The notes: a model not told the origin generated them from the sequence alone. Positions 1 through 7,965 are shown, numbered from the stretch's first letter. The stretch: DNA of 25,150 nt from JBBQFD01 sp038321575 (GCA_038321575.1 JBBQFD010000009.1:1-25150), one strand, 5' to 3'. Translations and numbers: made by a program.

Positions 1-1239
1 CATTCGATACCAGATGCTGTTGGGTATGTTTTATATACCCCAGACGGCGCTATATTCTATACTGGTAACTTTGTCTTTGATCCAACCATGATTGGTAATT
101 ATAAAACGGATATTGGTAAATTAGCTTATGTCGGTAAACAAGGTGTTCTTTGCTTAATGAGTGAATCACTTTATGCTGATAAAAAGGGCTATACTTCACC
201 AAATCATCGTGTTAGTTCTATTTTCAGTGAAACAATTAATAAAAATGAGGGCAGAATCCTCATTAATATCTTACAAGCTGATTTATATCGTATTCAAGAA
301 TTACTTAATGTTGTTATGAAAACTGATCGTAAGATTGTTATTTTAGGTAAACGTCTTGATGCGATTATTAATCAAGCCATTGATATGAAGTATATAAATT
401 TTGATAAAAGTCATTTACTTGGTTTAAACCACATAAATGATCCAGCAGTAATTGTTGTTATATCTGATGAACGAGAAAAACCTTTCTCAAATATTAATCG
501 TATTATTCGTGGTTATGATAAATTTATCAAAATTACTAGTTTAGATACCGTAGTATTCGCATCACCTGTTTTTGAAGGTATGGAAAAAAGCTCATCAAAA
601 ATATTTGATGAAATCGCGAAAATTGGTGCTAATTTAGTTATCTTATCGAATAAGAAGTATTTAGAACATCATGCATCTAGTGAAGACTTAATGATGATGA
701 TTGATTTAATGAATCCTAAATATTACTTTCCTGTTATTGGTGAATATCGTCATCAAGTAGCTAATGCTAATGCTGCTTGCCAAGTTGGTATGGCCAAAGA
801 AAACGTCTTGCTTAAACTAAATGGGCAAGTAGTAACCTTTGATGGTGGTAAACTAATCGATAATGGTGAAAAAGTAAAAGTTGATGATATTTTAGTTGAT
901 GGTAAGAGTTCATCAGATATTGGTGAATTAGTCTTAAAAGATCGTGAAGCCTTAAGTGATAACGGTATTGTTATTGTTAGTGCTACCATTGATCGTGCTA
1001 CTAAAAAGTTGTTAGCTGGACCAGAAGTCTTAACGCGTGGTTTTATCTACGTTAAAGAAAATGCTGATTTAATTAAAGAAATCGAAAAAATATCTTTAGA
1101 AGTAATTAATGAAAACATTAAAGATAACAAAGTTGAATTTAATAAAATCAAGATTACCCTTCGTGATAAATTAGGTAAATATCTATATCACGCTACTGAA
1201 TGTAATCCAATGATTATTGTTGTTACCCAAGAAGTATAA
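1..1239 (+). CDS. RNase J family ribonuclease, 5' end cut by window (possibly J2-like)
   Basis: The frame is open from base 1 and ends at TAA 1237-1239, giving 412 residues; RNase J is usually about 555, so the N-terminal third, including the HxHxDH zinc motif, lies outside the window. The visible start HSIPDAVGY is the metallo-beta-lactamase/beta-CASP motif that carries a conserved His. The rest covers the beta-CASP domain and the C-terminal domain that supports dimerisation. RNase J acts in RNA decay and 5'-end maturation in the cytoplasm. Two positions are odd. The usual TGDF metal-ligand Asp reads TGNF (bases 61-72), and the usual PxHGExR His reads PVIGEYR (near base 735). This fits a catalytically weak, RNase J2-like partner subunit (inference). 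The family is sure; J1 versus J2 is not. Confidence 0.9.
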   Translation, partial: HSIPDAVGYVLYTPDGAIFYTGNFVFDPTMIGNYKTDIGKLAYVGKQGVLCLMSESLYADKKGYTSPNHRVSSIFSETINKNEGRILINILQADLYRIQELLNVVMKTDRKIVILGKRLDAIINQAIDMKYINFDKSHLLGLNHINDPAVIVVISDEREKPFSNINRIIRGYDKFIKITSLDTVVFASPVFEGMEKSSSKIFDEIAKIGANLVILSNKKYLEHHASSEDLMMMIDLMNPKYYFPVIGEYRHQVANANAACQVGMAKENVLLKLNGQVVTFDGGKLIDNGEKVKVDDILVDGKSSSDIGELVLKDREALSDNGIVIVSATIDRATKKLLAGPEVLTRGFIYVKENADLIKEIEKISLEVINENIKDNKVEFNKIKITLRDKLGKYLYHATECNPMIIVVTQEV

Positions 1240-1247
1240 TTATATTC

Positions 1248-1275
1248 TATTGTCAACACAAAATGGTTGACAATA
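1248..1275. repeat. 10-bp inverted repeat overlapping the rpsP -35 box
   Basis: TATTGTCAAC (1248-1257) and GTTGACAATA (1266-1275) are perfect complements around an 8-nt spacer. The right arm contains the TTGACA box of the rpsP promoter. No T-run follows, so it is a poor terminator. It could be an operator, or a hairpin at the 3' end of the RNase J message. Confidence 0.6.
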
Positions 1276-1295
1276 GATATATTATTTGTTAAAAT
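1267..1295 (+). promoter_or_regulatory. Promoter of rpsP-khpA
   Basis: TTGACA (1267-1272), 17-nt spacer, TAAAAT (1290-1295), with TGT before the -10 giving an extended -10. It is the closest to a consensus sigma-A promoter in the window, which fits a ribosomal protein gene. Confidence 0.8.
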
Positions 1296-1317
1296 GTTAA
1301 TGAATGGAGGACCTAAT

Positions 1318-1599
1318 ATGGCTGTAAAATTAAGATTAAAAAGAATTGGTGCTAAAAAAAGACCTTTTTATCGTATTGTAGCTGCTGATTCAAGAAGCCC
1401 AAGAGATGGACGTTTTATTGAATTAGTTGGTACTTATGATCCAATTGCAACGCCAGCAGAAGTAAAGATTAATGAAGAAGTTGCTTTAAAATGGTTAAGA
1501 ACTGGTGCTGAACCAACGGACACGGTTCGCAATTTATTAAAGGGACAAGGTGTTTTAGCTAAGTTCCATGACGAACGTGCTCCTAAAAAAGGAGAATAA
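1318..1599 (+). CDS. rpsP: 30S ribosomal protein S16
   Basis: A 93-residue protein, the normal S16 length, beginning MAVKLRLKRIGAKKRPFYRI, the family's N-terminal signature. S16 binds 16S rRNA and helps small-subunit assembly. The ATG at 1318 is chosen over in-frame codons from 1267 because GGAGG sits just upstream (about 1306-1310), the family begins here, and the promoter at 1267-1295 would otherwise lie inside the gene. It is followed after 3 nt by khpA, the common Firmicutes pair. The usual downstream rimM-trmD-rplS genes are absent here, because a terminator closes the unit after khpA. Confidence 0.97.
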   Translation: MAVKLRLKRIGAKKRPFYRIVAADSRSPRDGRFIELVGTYDPIATPAEVKINEEVALKWLRTGAEPTDTVRNLLKGQGVLAKFHDERAPKKGE

Positions 1600-1602
1600 A
1601 AG

Positions 1603-1848
1603 ATGAATCTAGTTGAATTGACAGAATATTTAGTAAAAAATATTGTAAAAGAACCAGATATGATCTCGGTAAAACAATTCGATGATGAAGAAGAACAAAT
1701 TACCATTCAAGTGCTTGTTAATGAAGCTGATATGGGTGTTGTTATTGGTAAGGGTGGCGGTGTTGCTAATGCAATTCGCACAATTGTCCAAGCAGCGTCA
1801 TATTTAAATGGTAATAAATACGTTAAAATAAATATTGATTCTTTTTAG
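1603..1848 (+). CDS. khpA: KH-domain RNA-binding protein KhpA (YlqC family)
   Basis: An 81-residue protein consisting of one KH domain. The RNA-contacting GxxG loop is seen as VVIGKGGGVANAIR (residues about 46-59) between the expected beta strand and helix. KhpA proteins bind small and messenger RNAs, often with KhpB/EloR, and affect cell elongation and division in Gram-positive bacteria (family knowledge). Its ATG lies 3 nt after the rpsP stop with an AAGGAG site inside the end of rpsP, so the two are probably translationally linked. Length and position next to rpsP make the call firm; its RNA targets cannot be read from sequence. Confidence 0.92.
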   Translation: MNLVELTEYLVKNIVKEPDMISVKQFDDEEEQITIQVLVNEADMGVVIGKGGGVANAIRTIVQAASYLNGNKYVKINIDSF

Positions 1849-1869
1849 AAGCCACATGGCTTCTTTTTT
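1848..1869 (+). terminator. Terminator after rpsP-khpA
   Basis: GAAGCC / GGCTTC stem with an ACAT loop followed by six T's. The stem starts on the last base of the khpA stop codon. Confidence 0.85.
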
Positions 1870-1870
1870 A

Positions 1871-1899
1871 TTGAAAAAAACTGATAAATATACTATAAT
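1871..1899 (+). promoter_or_regulatory. Promoter of the uppS-cdsA-rseP unit
   Basis: TTGAAA (1871-1876), 17-nt spacer, TATAAT (1894-1899). The predicted start of transcription is only about 12 nt before the uppS ATG. Confidence 0.8.
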
Positions 1900-1918
1900 A
1901 TTAATGTGAGGTAATGAT

Positions 1919-2638
1919 ATGAATTATAGTGAATTAAAAATCCCTAATCATGTAGCAATCATCTTAGATGGTAATGGTCGATGGGCTACTAATCACCATT
2001 TAACTCGTAGTTTAGGACATAAAGCGGGTTTTGATAATTTAAAAAAATTAAGTTTATATGTATTTGATCAAGGCATAAAAGTTTTAAGTGTTTATGCTTT
2101 TTCAACCGAAAATTTCAAACGCAGTGCTGAAGAAGTAAAATATTTAATGGATTTATTTGTTGAAAAATTTAATAAAGAGTTTAAAATATATCAAAAAGAA
2201 AACATAAAAGTCGTATTTTCAGGTAGTCGTGAAGGACTTAGAACTGACGTTTTAGGCGCCATGGATAACATTAGTGAAAAAACAAAAAATAATACTAAAG
2301 GTATCTTTAATATCTGTCTTAATTATGGTGGCCACTATGAAATAGTAGATGCTATTAAAAGACTAAATGTTGACCATGTTGATTTTAATACGCTTACTCC
2401 TGATATTTTTAGTCACTATTTATATCAAGATTTACCAGCCATTGATTTATTAATTAGAACGAGTGGGGAATATCGCTTAAGTAATTTTATGCTATGGCAA
2501 GCATCATATGCAGAGTTTTATTTTCCCAGTGTCCATTTTCCTGATTTCAATAATAAAGAATTTGATTTAGCTATTGTTGAATACACCAAACGTGATCGTC
2601 GATTTGGAGGTATAAAATATGAAAACAAGACTAATTAG
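1919..2638 (+). CDS. uppS: Isoprenyl transferase (undecaprenyl diphosphate synthase)
   Basis: A 239-residue cis-prenyltransferase. Residues 17-23 are DGNGRWA, whose Asp binds Mg-diphosphate, followed by RSLGHKAG. Near the C-terminus is the IPP-binding motif TSGEYRLSNFMLWQ (181-194), and YAEFYF follows. It condenses isopentenyl diphosphate onto farnesyl diphosphate to make the undecaprenyl carrier used for peptidoglycan and other envelope polymers. ATG 1919 has a TGAGGTAA ribosome site. cdsA starts inside its last codons (20-nt overlap), so the two are co-translated, as in most Bacilli. The dephosphorylating partner uppP lies at 15096 in the same window. Confidence 0.95.
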   Translation: MNYSELKIPNHVAIILDGNGRWATNHHLTRSLGHKAGFDNLKKLSLYVFDQGIKVLSVYAFSTENFKRSAEEVKYLMDLFVEKFNKEFKIYQKENIKVVFSGSREGLRTDVLGAMDNISEKTKNNTKGIFNICLNYGGHYEIVDAIKRLNVDHVDFNTLTPDIFSHYLYQDLPAIDLLIRTSGEYRLSNFMLWQASYAEFYFPSVHFPDFNNKEFDLAIVEYTKRDRRFGGIKYENKTN

Positions 2639-3419
2639 TGCTATGTGTGCTTTGCTTATTTTTGTGCCTATCTTTTTAATAGGCGGTAATATTTATAATA
2701 TAACCATTTATATATTATCGATATTAGCTTTAACGGAGTTTATTAATATTAAAGAAACTAATAAAGATATGCCTTTGTTTATAGAGTTTATTTCTTATAT
2801 AATGTTAACACTAATAGTTTTTAATACATCAAATGCTAGTAATCTATTTTTAACGATTGATTTTAGAGTTATTGCTGGATTATTCTTTATCTTGTTAATT
2901 CCCGTTATTTTATATCATGATAAAGATAAATATAACATTAATGATGCTTTTTTCTTGATTGGCAGTATCTTCTTTCTAGGAGTAGCCTTTAATTTACTTA
3001 TTTTATTACGCCATCAAAATATGAATATGCTTCTTTATTTATTTTTAATAACTATCTTCACTGATACATATGCCTATATAACTGGTTTATTAATAGGAAA
3101 AAACAAACTAATCGAAGTTATTTCTCCCAAAAAGACCTGGGAAGGTTTAATTGGTGGCACCATCTTTGGAGTAGTTATTAGTAGTATCTTTTATTTAACT
3201 ATTATTAACCCTCTAACACCAATTTATATTATCTTAATTGTAACTACTTTCTTGTCGATTATTGGTCAACTTGGTGACTTAGTATTCTCAGCTATTAAAC
3301 GTTATTATAACGTTAAAGATTTTTCTAATTTAATGCCTGGTCATGGTGGTGTTTTAGATCGTCTTGATAGTATTATTTTTGTTATTTTAGGATTTATGTT
3401 TTTTATTAGCATAATCTAA
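2619..3419 (+). CDS. cdsA: Phosphatidate cytidylyltransferase
   Basis: A 266-residue, very hydrophobic protein with about seven to eight membrane segments. The family signature, with its K-R, K-D, H-G-G and D-R-L-D residues, is complete across residues 224-250 (SAIKRYY to LDRLD), and SPKKTWEGLIGG is at 169-180. It converts phosphatidic acid and CTP to CDP-diacylglycerol, the precursor of phosphatidylglycerol and cardiolipin, at the membrane. Its ATG overlaps uppS by 20 nt with a TGGAGGT ribosome site. In Bacillus dxr usually follows; here rseP follows after 11 nt and dxr is absent from the cluster. Confidence 0.95.
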   Translation: MKTRLISAMCALLIFVPIFLIGGNIYNITIYILSILALTEFINIKETNKDMPLFIEFISYIMLTLIVFNTSNASNLFLTIDFRVIAGLFFILLIPVILYHDKDKYNINDAFFLIGSIFFLGVAFNLLILLRHQNMNMLLYLFLITIFTDTYAYITGLLIGKNKLIEVISPKKTWEGLIGGTIFGVVISSIFYLTIINPLTPIYIILIVTTFLSIIGQLGDLVFSAIKRYYNVKDFSNLMPGHGGVLDRLDSIIFVILGFMFFISII

Positions 3420-3430
3420 AGGAGGAACTT

Positions 3431-4462
3431 ATGACATTATTATATTTTGCTCTAGTCCTTGGGATTGTGGTATTTATCCATGAACTTGGACACTTTATCT
3501 TTGCTAAAAAAGCAGGGATTTATATATATGAATTTGCTATTGGGATGGGACCACGTTTATTTGAATTCAAACGTAAGAATGATGAAACAGTTTATTCAAT
3601 TAGATTGTTTCCCATTGGTGGCTTTGTGCAAATGGCTGGAGAATCAATTGAAGAAGATAACAATATTCCTAAATCAGGAATGTTTCAATCTAAAACTTGG
3701 TTACAAAGATTCTTAACCATTACTGCCGGTATTATTTTTAATTTTATTTTAGCAATCATCTTATTATTCATCATTGGTTTAATTTATGGTGCACCTAAGA
3801 ATAAGCCATATATATCCTATGTGGATAAAACATACCCAGTTTACGCACTTGGGCTTGTTAAGGGGGATCAAATTACTAAAATAGATGGTCTTAAGATAAG
3901 TTCTGTTGATCATTTATTATTAGAGATGCAAATTCGATATTCTAAGACCATAGTGATGACTGTAAAACATCATGATGGTAAGATAAGTAATCTTAAAATA
4001 AAACCAATAGCAACTAAAAATGATGGTTTTAAATATGGATTTACTCTTGATGGTACTAAAACCTATGGTGTAATTTCTGCTATTGAATATGGTTTTGTTA
4101 AAACATTTAGTTTATTACATCAAATGGTCTTAATAATATGGTATTTAATTACTTTAAAATTAGGCCTTGGAACCTTAGCTGGACCAATTGGTATTTATAC
4201 CATTGTTGGTGATGCTGCTAAAGCCGGATTTATAAGTGTAATTTATTTAATATCTTTAATTAGTATTAATGTTGGATTTATTAATTTATTACCAATCCCA
4301 GCTTTTGATGGTGGTCGTTTATTATTCTTAATAATCGAGAAAATAAAAGGTAAAGCCGTTGATCCTAAAATTGAAAATACTTTTCATACCATTGGTTTTG
4401 CTTTATTGATGATTTTGATGCTATTGATAACTTATAATGATATAATGAGATTATTCAAATAA
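3431..4462 (+). CDS. rseP: Site-2 intramembrane zinc metalloprotease RseP/RasP
   Basis: A 343-residue membrane protease. HELGH (residues 17-21) in the first membrane helix supplies two zinc ligands and the catalytic Glu. LLPIPAFDGG (286-295) in a C-terminal helix supplies the third ligand, Asp. A single PDZ-like domain lies at about 120-195 between the second and later helices. The family cleaves anti-sigma factors, signal-peptide remnants and small membrane proteins. It follows cdsA with a strong AAGGAGGAAC ribosome site and is followed after 11 nt by an orphan gene in the same unit. All catalytic residues are present. Confidence 0.95.
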   Translation: MTLLYFALVLGIVVFIHELGHFIFAKKAGIYIYEFAIGMGPRLFEFKRKNDETVYSIRLFPIGGFVQMAGESIEEDNNIPKSGMFQSKTWLQRFLTITAGIIFNFILAIILLFIIGLIYGAPKNKPYISYVDKTYPVYALGLVKGDQITKIDGLKISSVDHLLLEMQIRYSKTIVMTVKHHDGKISNLKIKPIATKNDGFKYGFTLDGTKTYGVISAIEYGFVKTFSLLHQMVLIIWYLITLKLGLGTLAGPIGIYTIVGDAAKAGFISVIYLISLISINVGFINLLPIPAFDGGRLLFLIIEKIKGKAVDPKIENTFHTIGFALLMILMLLITYNDIMRLFK

Positions 4463-4473
4463 GGAGTGATTAT

Positions 4474-4815
4474 ATGACATCATCTGAAAAAACAACTAAT
4501 GTTTTAAAGTATTGTCCTAATTATGACTTTATAGTAGCTTTTGATATTAATGCCAACGATAACATAACTAAACAATTAATTGATTGTTATCGTGATTATA
4601 TTTTTAATATGGATGAAAAAAATAAAGAAGATTTAAACCTAATTCAACAATTTGATTTGTCAATATTCGAATATATAAATAATAATAAATTCTTTAAAAA
4701 GGTACAAGATCACTTTAGTAATAATGAAGATATAACTATTATCGAATTTAACAAATTATATTTGGCATATCAAGATAATTTATTAAATGATATAACTAAT
4801 ACCAAATGGATATAG
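4474..4815 (+). CDS. Hypothetical protein, 113 residues
   Basis: I do not recognise this protein. It is rich in Asn, Asp, Ile and Lys, has no signal peptide or membrane segment, and looks cytosolic and mostly helical. It carries two Cys (residues 14 and 37) and no recognisable metal motif. The ATG at 4474 has an AAGGAGTGAT ribosome site 4-5 nt upstream, so it is probably translated. It sits between rseP (11-nt gap) and the ABC transporter genes (13-nt gap), so it is probably co-transcribed with both. Its position hints at a membrane-related or transporter-related role, but nothing in the sequence supports a particular function. Confidence 0.7.
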   Translation: MTSSEKTTNVLKYCPNYDFIVAFDINANDNITKQLIDCYRDYIFNMDEKNKEDLNLIQQFDLSIFEYINNNKFFKKVQDHFSNNEDITIIEFNKLYLAYQDNLLNDITNTKWI

Positions 4816-4828
4816 AAAGCGTGATTGA

Positions 4829-5728
4829 ATGTTAAAAGTAAATAATGTAACAAAATATTATGGTGATTTTAAAGCAGTTGATAGTCTGTCTTTTACCGTA
4901 AAACCAGGTGAAATATTTGGTTTATTAGGTGTCAATGGTTCTGGTAAAACAACTACTTTTAGGATGATTATGGGTCTTCTTGACCCATCAAGTGGTGATA
5001 TCACATTAAATGGTCATCAAATTGATTATGATATAACTGATGAGATTGGTTTTTTAACCGAAGAACGTAGTTTAATGCTTAAAATGACTGTTAAAGAACA
5101 ATGCTTATTTTATGGTACTCTAAAAGGTATGAGTAATGAAAAAATACTTGCAAGATTAGATTTTTTACTTGATAAGTTTAAAGTTCCCGAATATAAAAAT
5201 AAAAAGATTAAAGAATTATCAAAAGGTAATCAACAAAAGATTCAATTTATTACCGCTATTTTAAATGAACCAAAACTTTTGATTCTAGATGAACCATTCT
5301 CAGGACTAGATCCTTTTAATGTTCAATTTTTTGAAGATGAAATAAAAGAAATGGCTGCCAAAGGTAGCATGATTATTTTTTCATCACATCGTATGGAACA
5401 TGTCGAATTATTTTGTAAAAAATTGGTTGTCATCATGAAAGGACATCCTGTTTTAGAAGGTTATTTAACAGATATTAAAGAACAATATCGTAAAAAGAAT
5501 ATCATTGTAAAAGGTGATATTGATAAAAATGTTCTTTTAAAAATAAAAGGTGTTTTAGCAGTTAATGCTATAAATGAGCATTATGAAATTAAAATAGCTG
5601 ATAAAACCATTGTTGATAAAGTATTTAAAACTGTATCAACAATGGATAATATTACTAAATTTGTGGTTGAAGAACCATCACTTAATGAAATATTTATTGA
5701 AAAAGTAGGTGAAAGTTATGAGAAGTAA
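4829..5728 (+). CDS. ABC transporter ATP-binding protein (NatA/YhaQ-like)
   Basis: A 299-residue ATPase with all nucleotide-binding motifs: Walker A GVNGSGKT (34-41), signature LSKGNQQK (130-137), Walker B LLILDEP (150-156), D-loop SGLD (158-161) and switch His 187. The Q-loop region reads FLTEER, the form usual in NatA/YhaQ-type ATPases of ABC-2 exporters. The last 80 or so residues are the accessory C-terminal domain of that subfamily. It powers export through the permease that follows, whose start codon lies inside this gene. The ribosome site is weak (GAAAGCGTGA), so coupling to the upstream orphan is likely. The substrate is unknown; sodium, peptides or lipids are all possible for the family. 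Confidence 0.9.
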   Translation: MLKVNNVTKYYGDFKAVDSLSFTVKPGEIFGLLGVNGSGKTTTFRMIMGLLDPSSGDITLNGHQIDYDITDEIGFLTEERSLMLKMTVKEQCLFYGTLKGMSNEKILARLDFLLDKFKVPEYKNKKIKELSKGNQQKIQFITAILNEPKLLILDEPFSGLDPFNVQFFEDEIKEMAAKGSMIIFSSHRMEHVELFCKKLVVIMKGHPVLEGYLTDIKEQYRKKNIIVKGDIDKNVLLKIKGVLAVNAINEHYEIKIADKTIVDKVFKTVSTMDNITKFVVEEPSLNEIFIEKVGESYEK

Positions 5729-7040
5729 ATTAAATTATTTAATTGGCATTAGTTTAAAGCGTAAAATAGCTACTAAATGGTTTGTTATTGCCAATATTGT
5801 TTTAGCTTTTGTAATTGTTGGTATTGCTAATATTGATTCCATTATTAACTATTTTGGTGGTGATTTTACCTCTAAACAAGTTATTTATGTAATTGATAAC
5901 TCTAATCGTAGTTTCGATATTTTTAAAACCAATATGGATAAAATGTCATTGCCAGTAACTGGCGCTCAAGCTGGAACTAATTATGCAATAACTAATTATG
6001 ATAAAACTGTAATTGATTCTAAAGCTGCTATTAAAAAAGATAATAAAATATGGGTGGTTGTTTTTAATAATGATGCTAGTAATGTTATTAATGCCACCGT
6101 CATATCACAATCATATATGACAACTGTAGATACACAGCTGTTAAATAGTGCGATTAATACTACTAGAACCACACTAGCTTTAGCTGATTCTAATATTTCA
6201 CCAACCGAGTTAGCTAAGCTATACGCACCAACCATTATTAAACGTGAGTATATCGATAACAATAGTAAATCACAAGATGAAAGCATGGAAATGATTATGT
6301 CAACAGTATTTCCTATCATAATTTTACCATTCTTTATGCTTACAATCTTTTTAGTCCAAATGATTGGGGCCGAAGTCAATGATGAAAAAACAACTCGTGG
6401 GATGGAAATCATTATTTCTAATGTTTCACCCAAAACCCATTTCTTTGCTAAAGTGATAGCTGGCAACATATTTGTGTTATTACAAGGCTTCTTGTTACTA
6501 TTATTTGGTGGCATTGGACTTCTTGTTCGTACTTTAACCGGTGGTAATGGTATTTCTAATGGTCTTGGTGATGTTGTTGGCGGGACCATTAATAAAATAT
6601 TAGCAACTGGTTTGGGGGACAAATTAATATATGTCATTCCTTTAACCTTAATATTAATGTTATTAACTTTTATTTCTTATTCGTTGATTGCTGGTATTTT
6701 AGCATCAATGACGACCAATATTGAAGACTTTCAACAAGTTCAAACACCAATTATTATGGTATCCTTAATTGGTTATTATTTATCAATGATGGCTGGTTTA
6801 TTTAAAGGATCAATCTTAATTCATAGTTTATCATTTGTACCCTTTATTTCCGCAATCTTATCGCCATCCTTACTTATCTTAGGATATATTAGTATTTTTG
6901 ATATCATTATTTCGATTTTACTAGTCCTATTTACCAATTATTTACTAATAAAATATGGTCTTAAAATATATAAAGTAGGGATCTTAAATTACTCATCATC
7001 TGGTATCTGGAAAAAGATGTTTAAAGCTTTAAAAAATTAG
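5718..7040 (+). CDS. ABC-2 type transporter permease (NatB/YhaP-like)
   Basis: A 440-residue membrane protein. One membrane segment lies near residues 17-36, then a soluble outside domain of about 150 residues, then five or six membrane segments to the C-terminus. This is the ABC-2 exporter layout of NatB/YhaP. GAEVNDEKTTRGMEII, after the first helix of the membrane domain, matches the family's conserved EKTT(R/K)xxE motif. The ATG at 5718 is preferred to the GTG at 5709 because AGGTG lies 6 nt before it; it overlaps the ATPase gene by 11 nt. It ends the uppS-led unit at the terminator that begins on its stop codon. The substrate is not readable. Confidence 0.88.
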   Translation: MRSKLNYLIGISLKRKIATKWFVIANIVLAFVIVGIANIDSIINYFGGDFTSKQVIYVIDNSNRSFDIFKTNMDKMSLPVTGAQAGTNYAITNYDKTVIDSKAAIKKDNKIWVVVFNNDASNVINATVISQSYMTTVDTQLLNSAINTTRTTLALADSNISPTELAKLYAPTIIKREYIDNNSKSQDESMEMIMSTVFPIIILPFFMLTIFLVQMIGAEVNDEKTTRGMEIIISNVSPKTHFFAKVIAGNIFVLLQGFLLLLFGGIGLLVRTLTGGNGISNGLGDVVGGTINKILATGLGDKLIYVIPLTLILMLLTFISYSLIAGILASMTTNIEDFQQVQTPIIMVSLIGYYLSMMAGLFKGSILIHSLSFVPFISAILSPSLLILGYISIFDIIISILLVLFTNYLLIKYGLKIYKVGILNYSSSGIWKKMFKALKN

Positions 7041-7063
7041 TCTAGATTTCTAGACTTTTTTTT
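7040..7063 (+). terminator. Terminator of the uppS-to-permease unit
   Basis: GTCTAG / CTAGAC with an ATTT loop and eight T's. It begins on the last base of the permease stop codon. Confidence 0.88.
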
Positions 7064-7071
7064 GTTATAAT
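7063..7071 (+). promoter_or_regulatory. Extended -10 promoter of tRNA-Leu
   Basis: TGT followed by TATAAT (7066-7071), with no convincing -35. Transcription would begin near 7078, a few bases before the tRNA. Confidence 0.55.
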
Positions 7072-7081
7072 CAAGGTAAAT

Positions 7082-7168
<87 letters not shown>

Positions 7169-7195
7169 AAATTAAAAACACATGGAGGAAAAAAT

Positions 7196-7882
7196 ATGAC
7201 ATACTTTGGTAACAATAGTGAATATCAAATAAATAAAGGAATCAAAGATATTATATCAATGGATCGAGTAACTTTTCATTTTGATCGAAAAAATAAAGAA
7301 CATGTTTTTTTATTAGGGATTATTTTTGCGGCCGGTAAACAAGTGAAAGTTACTAACTTAGATCAATTGGCAGTTATTCATAAAGGAGATATAAATCCTA
7401 AGTCTTTTGATTTAATGCTTAGATATTGGGCTGAAAAAGATTTAAAACCTGAAATATCTAACTTATCAACCAAGAATAATATTTTTTTAATTTGTCCCAT
7501 TGCCAAAGCTACCGAATATCAACAAGAAAAAATAGATCAACATATTAGTGATATTGATAATTGCTATAATCTTTACTATCCTGCCAAACATACTAATCAA
7601 ATAGATGTAACTGGTGGTTACCGTATTTGTACGGATAATGCTAATGCTATTGGTAACGCTAATACTATTCATATTTTTTATGATAATACTAGTACTGGTA
7701 GTATGTTTGATTTAGGAGTAGCCTATTATTTTCAATATCTAAATCTTGATCGTCAATTTTGTTTTGTTAATAAAGAAGAAATTGAATTAAGTAATGATGA
7801 TTTTGGTGATTATATTATGAAATTAATGTTAAATAAAGAACATAAAGTTTTTGCAAAAATCAAACACAATAAAACTCGTTAG
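7196..7882 (+). CDS. Nucleoside 2-deoxyribosyltransferase-like protein
   Basis: A 228-residue cytosolic protein. The C-terminal half (about 95-200) has the order expected of the nucleoside 2-deoxyribosyltransferase-like Rossmannoid fold: strand FLICPI (97-102), YYPAKHTNQ, GGYRICTDNANAI (140-152), strand TIHIFYD and STGSMFDLGVA (166-176). The last is the conserved segment of the fold near the active site. The N-terminal part resembles the second half of the same fold (HFDRKNKEHVFLLG then GKQVKVTN), so the protein may be one and a half copies. The family breaks or exchanges N-glycosidic bonds; actual activity is uncertain. The ATG at 7196 has a TGGAGGA site 6-7 nt upstream; a longer frame begins inside the tRNA and is rejected. 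The gene sits between two tRNAs. Confidence 0.72.
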   Translation: MTYFGNNSEYQINKGIKDIISMDRVTFHFDRKNKEHVFLLGIIFAAGKQVKVTNLDQLAVIHKGDINPKSFDLMLRYWAEKDLKPEISNLSTKNNIFLICPIAKATEYQQEKIDQHISDIDNCYNLYYPAKHTNQIDVTGGYRICTDNANAIGNANTIHIFYDNTSTGSMFDLGVAYYFQYLNLDRQFCFVNKEEIELSNDDFGDYIMKLMLNKEHKVFAKIKHNKTR

Positions 7883-7889
7883 ACGAGTT

Positions 7890-7965
7890 GCTGGAATAGC
7901 TCAGTTGGTAGAGCAACTGCTTCGTAAGCAGTAGGTCGTAGGTTCGATTCCTATTTCCAGCACCA
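7890..7965 (+). tRNA. tRNA-Thr (anticodon CGT)
   Basis: 76 nt with encoded CCA. The acceptor GCTGGAA pairs with TTCCAGC. The D-arm AGCTCAGTTGGTAGAGC is standard. The anticodon stem ACTGC/GCAGT encloses TTCGTAA, anticodon CGT, reading ACG. It starts 7 nt after the stop codon of the preceding CDS, so it must be cut from a shared transcript unless an internal promoter exists. Confidence 0.95.

Noticed and set aside
3459..3716. An 85-codon frame inside rseP in another plus-strand frame.
   Set aside because: Shadow of the HELGH-encoding region; no ribosome site.
5996..6637. A 213-codon open frame on the minus strand opposite the ABC permease.
   Set aside because: No ribosome site or promoter, low-complexity composition, and it lies fully antisense to a recognised permease with good family features.
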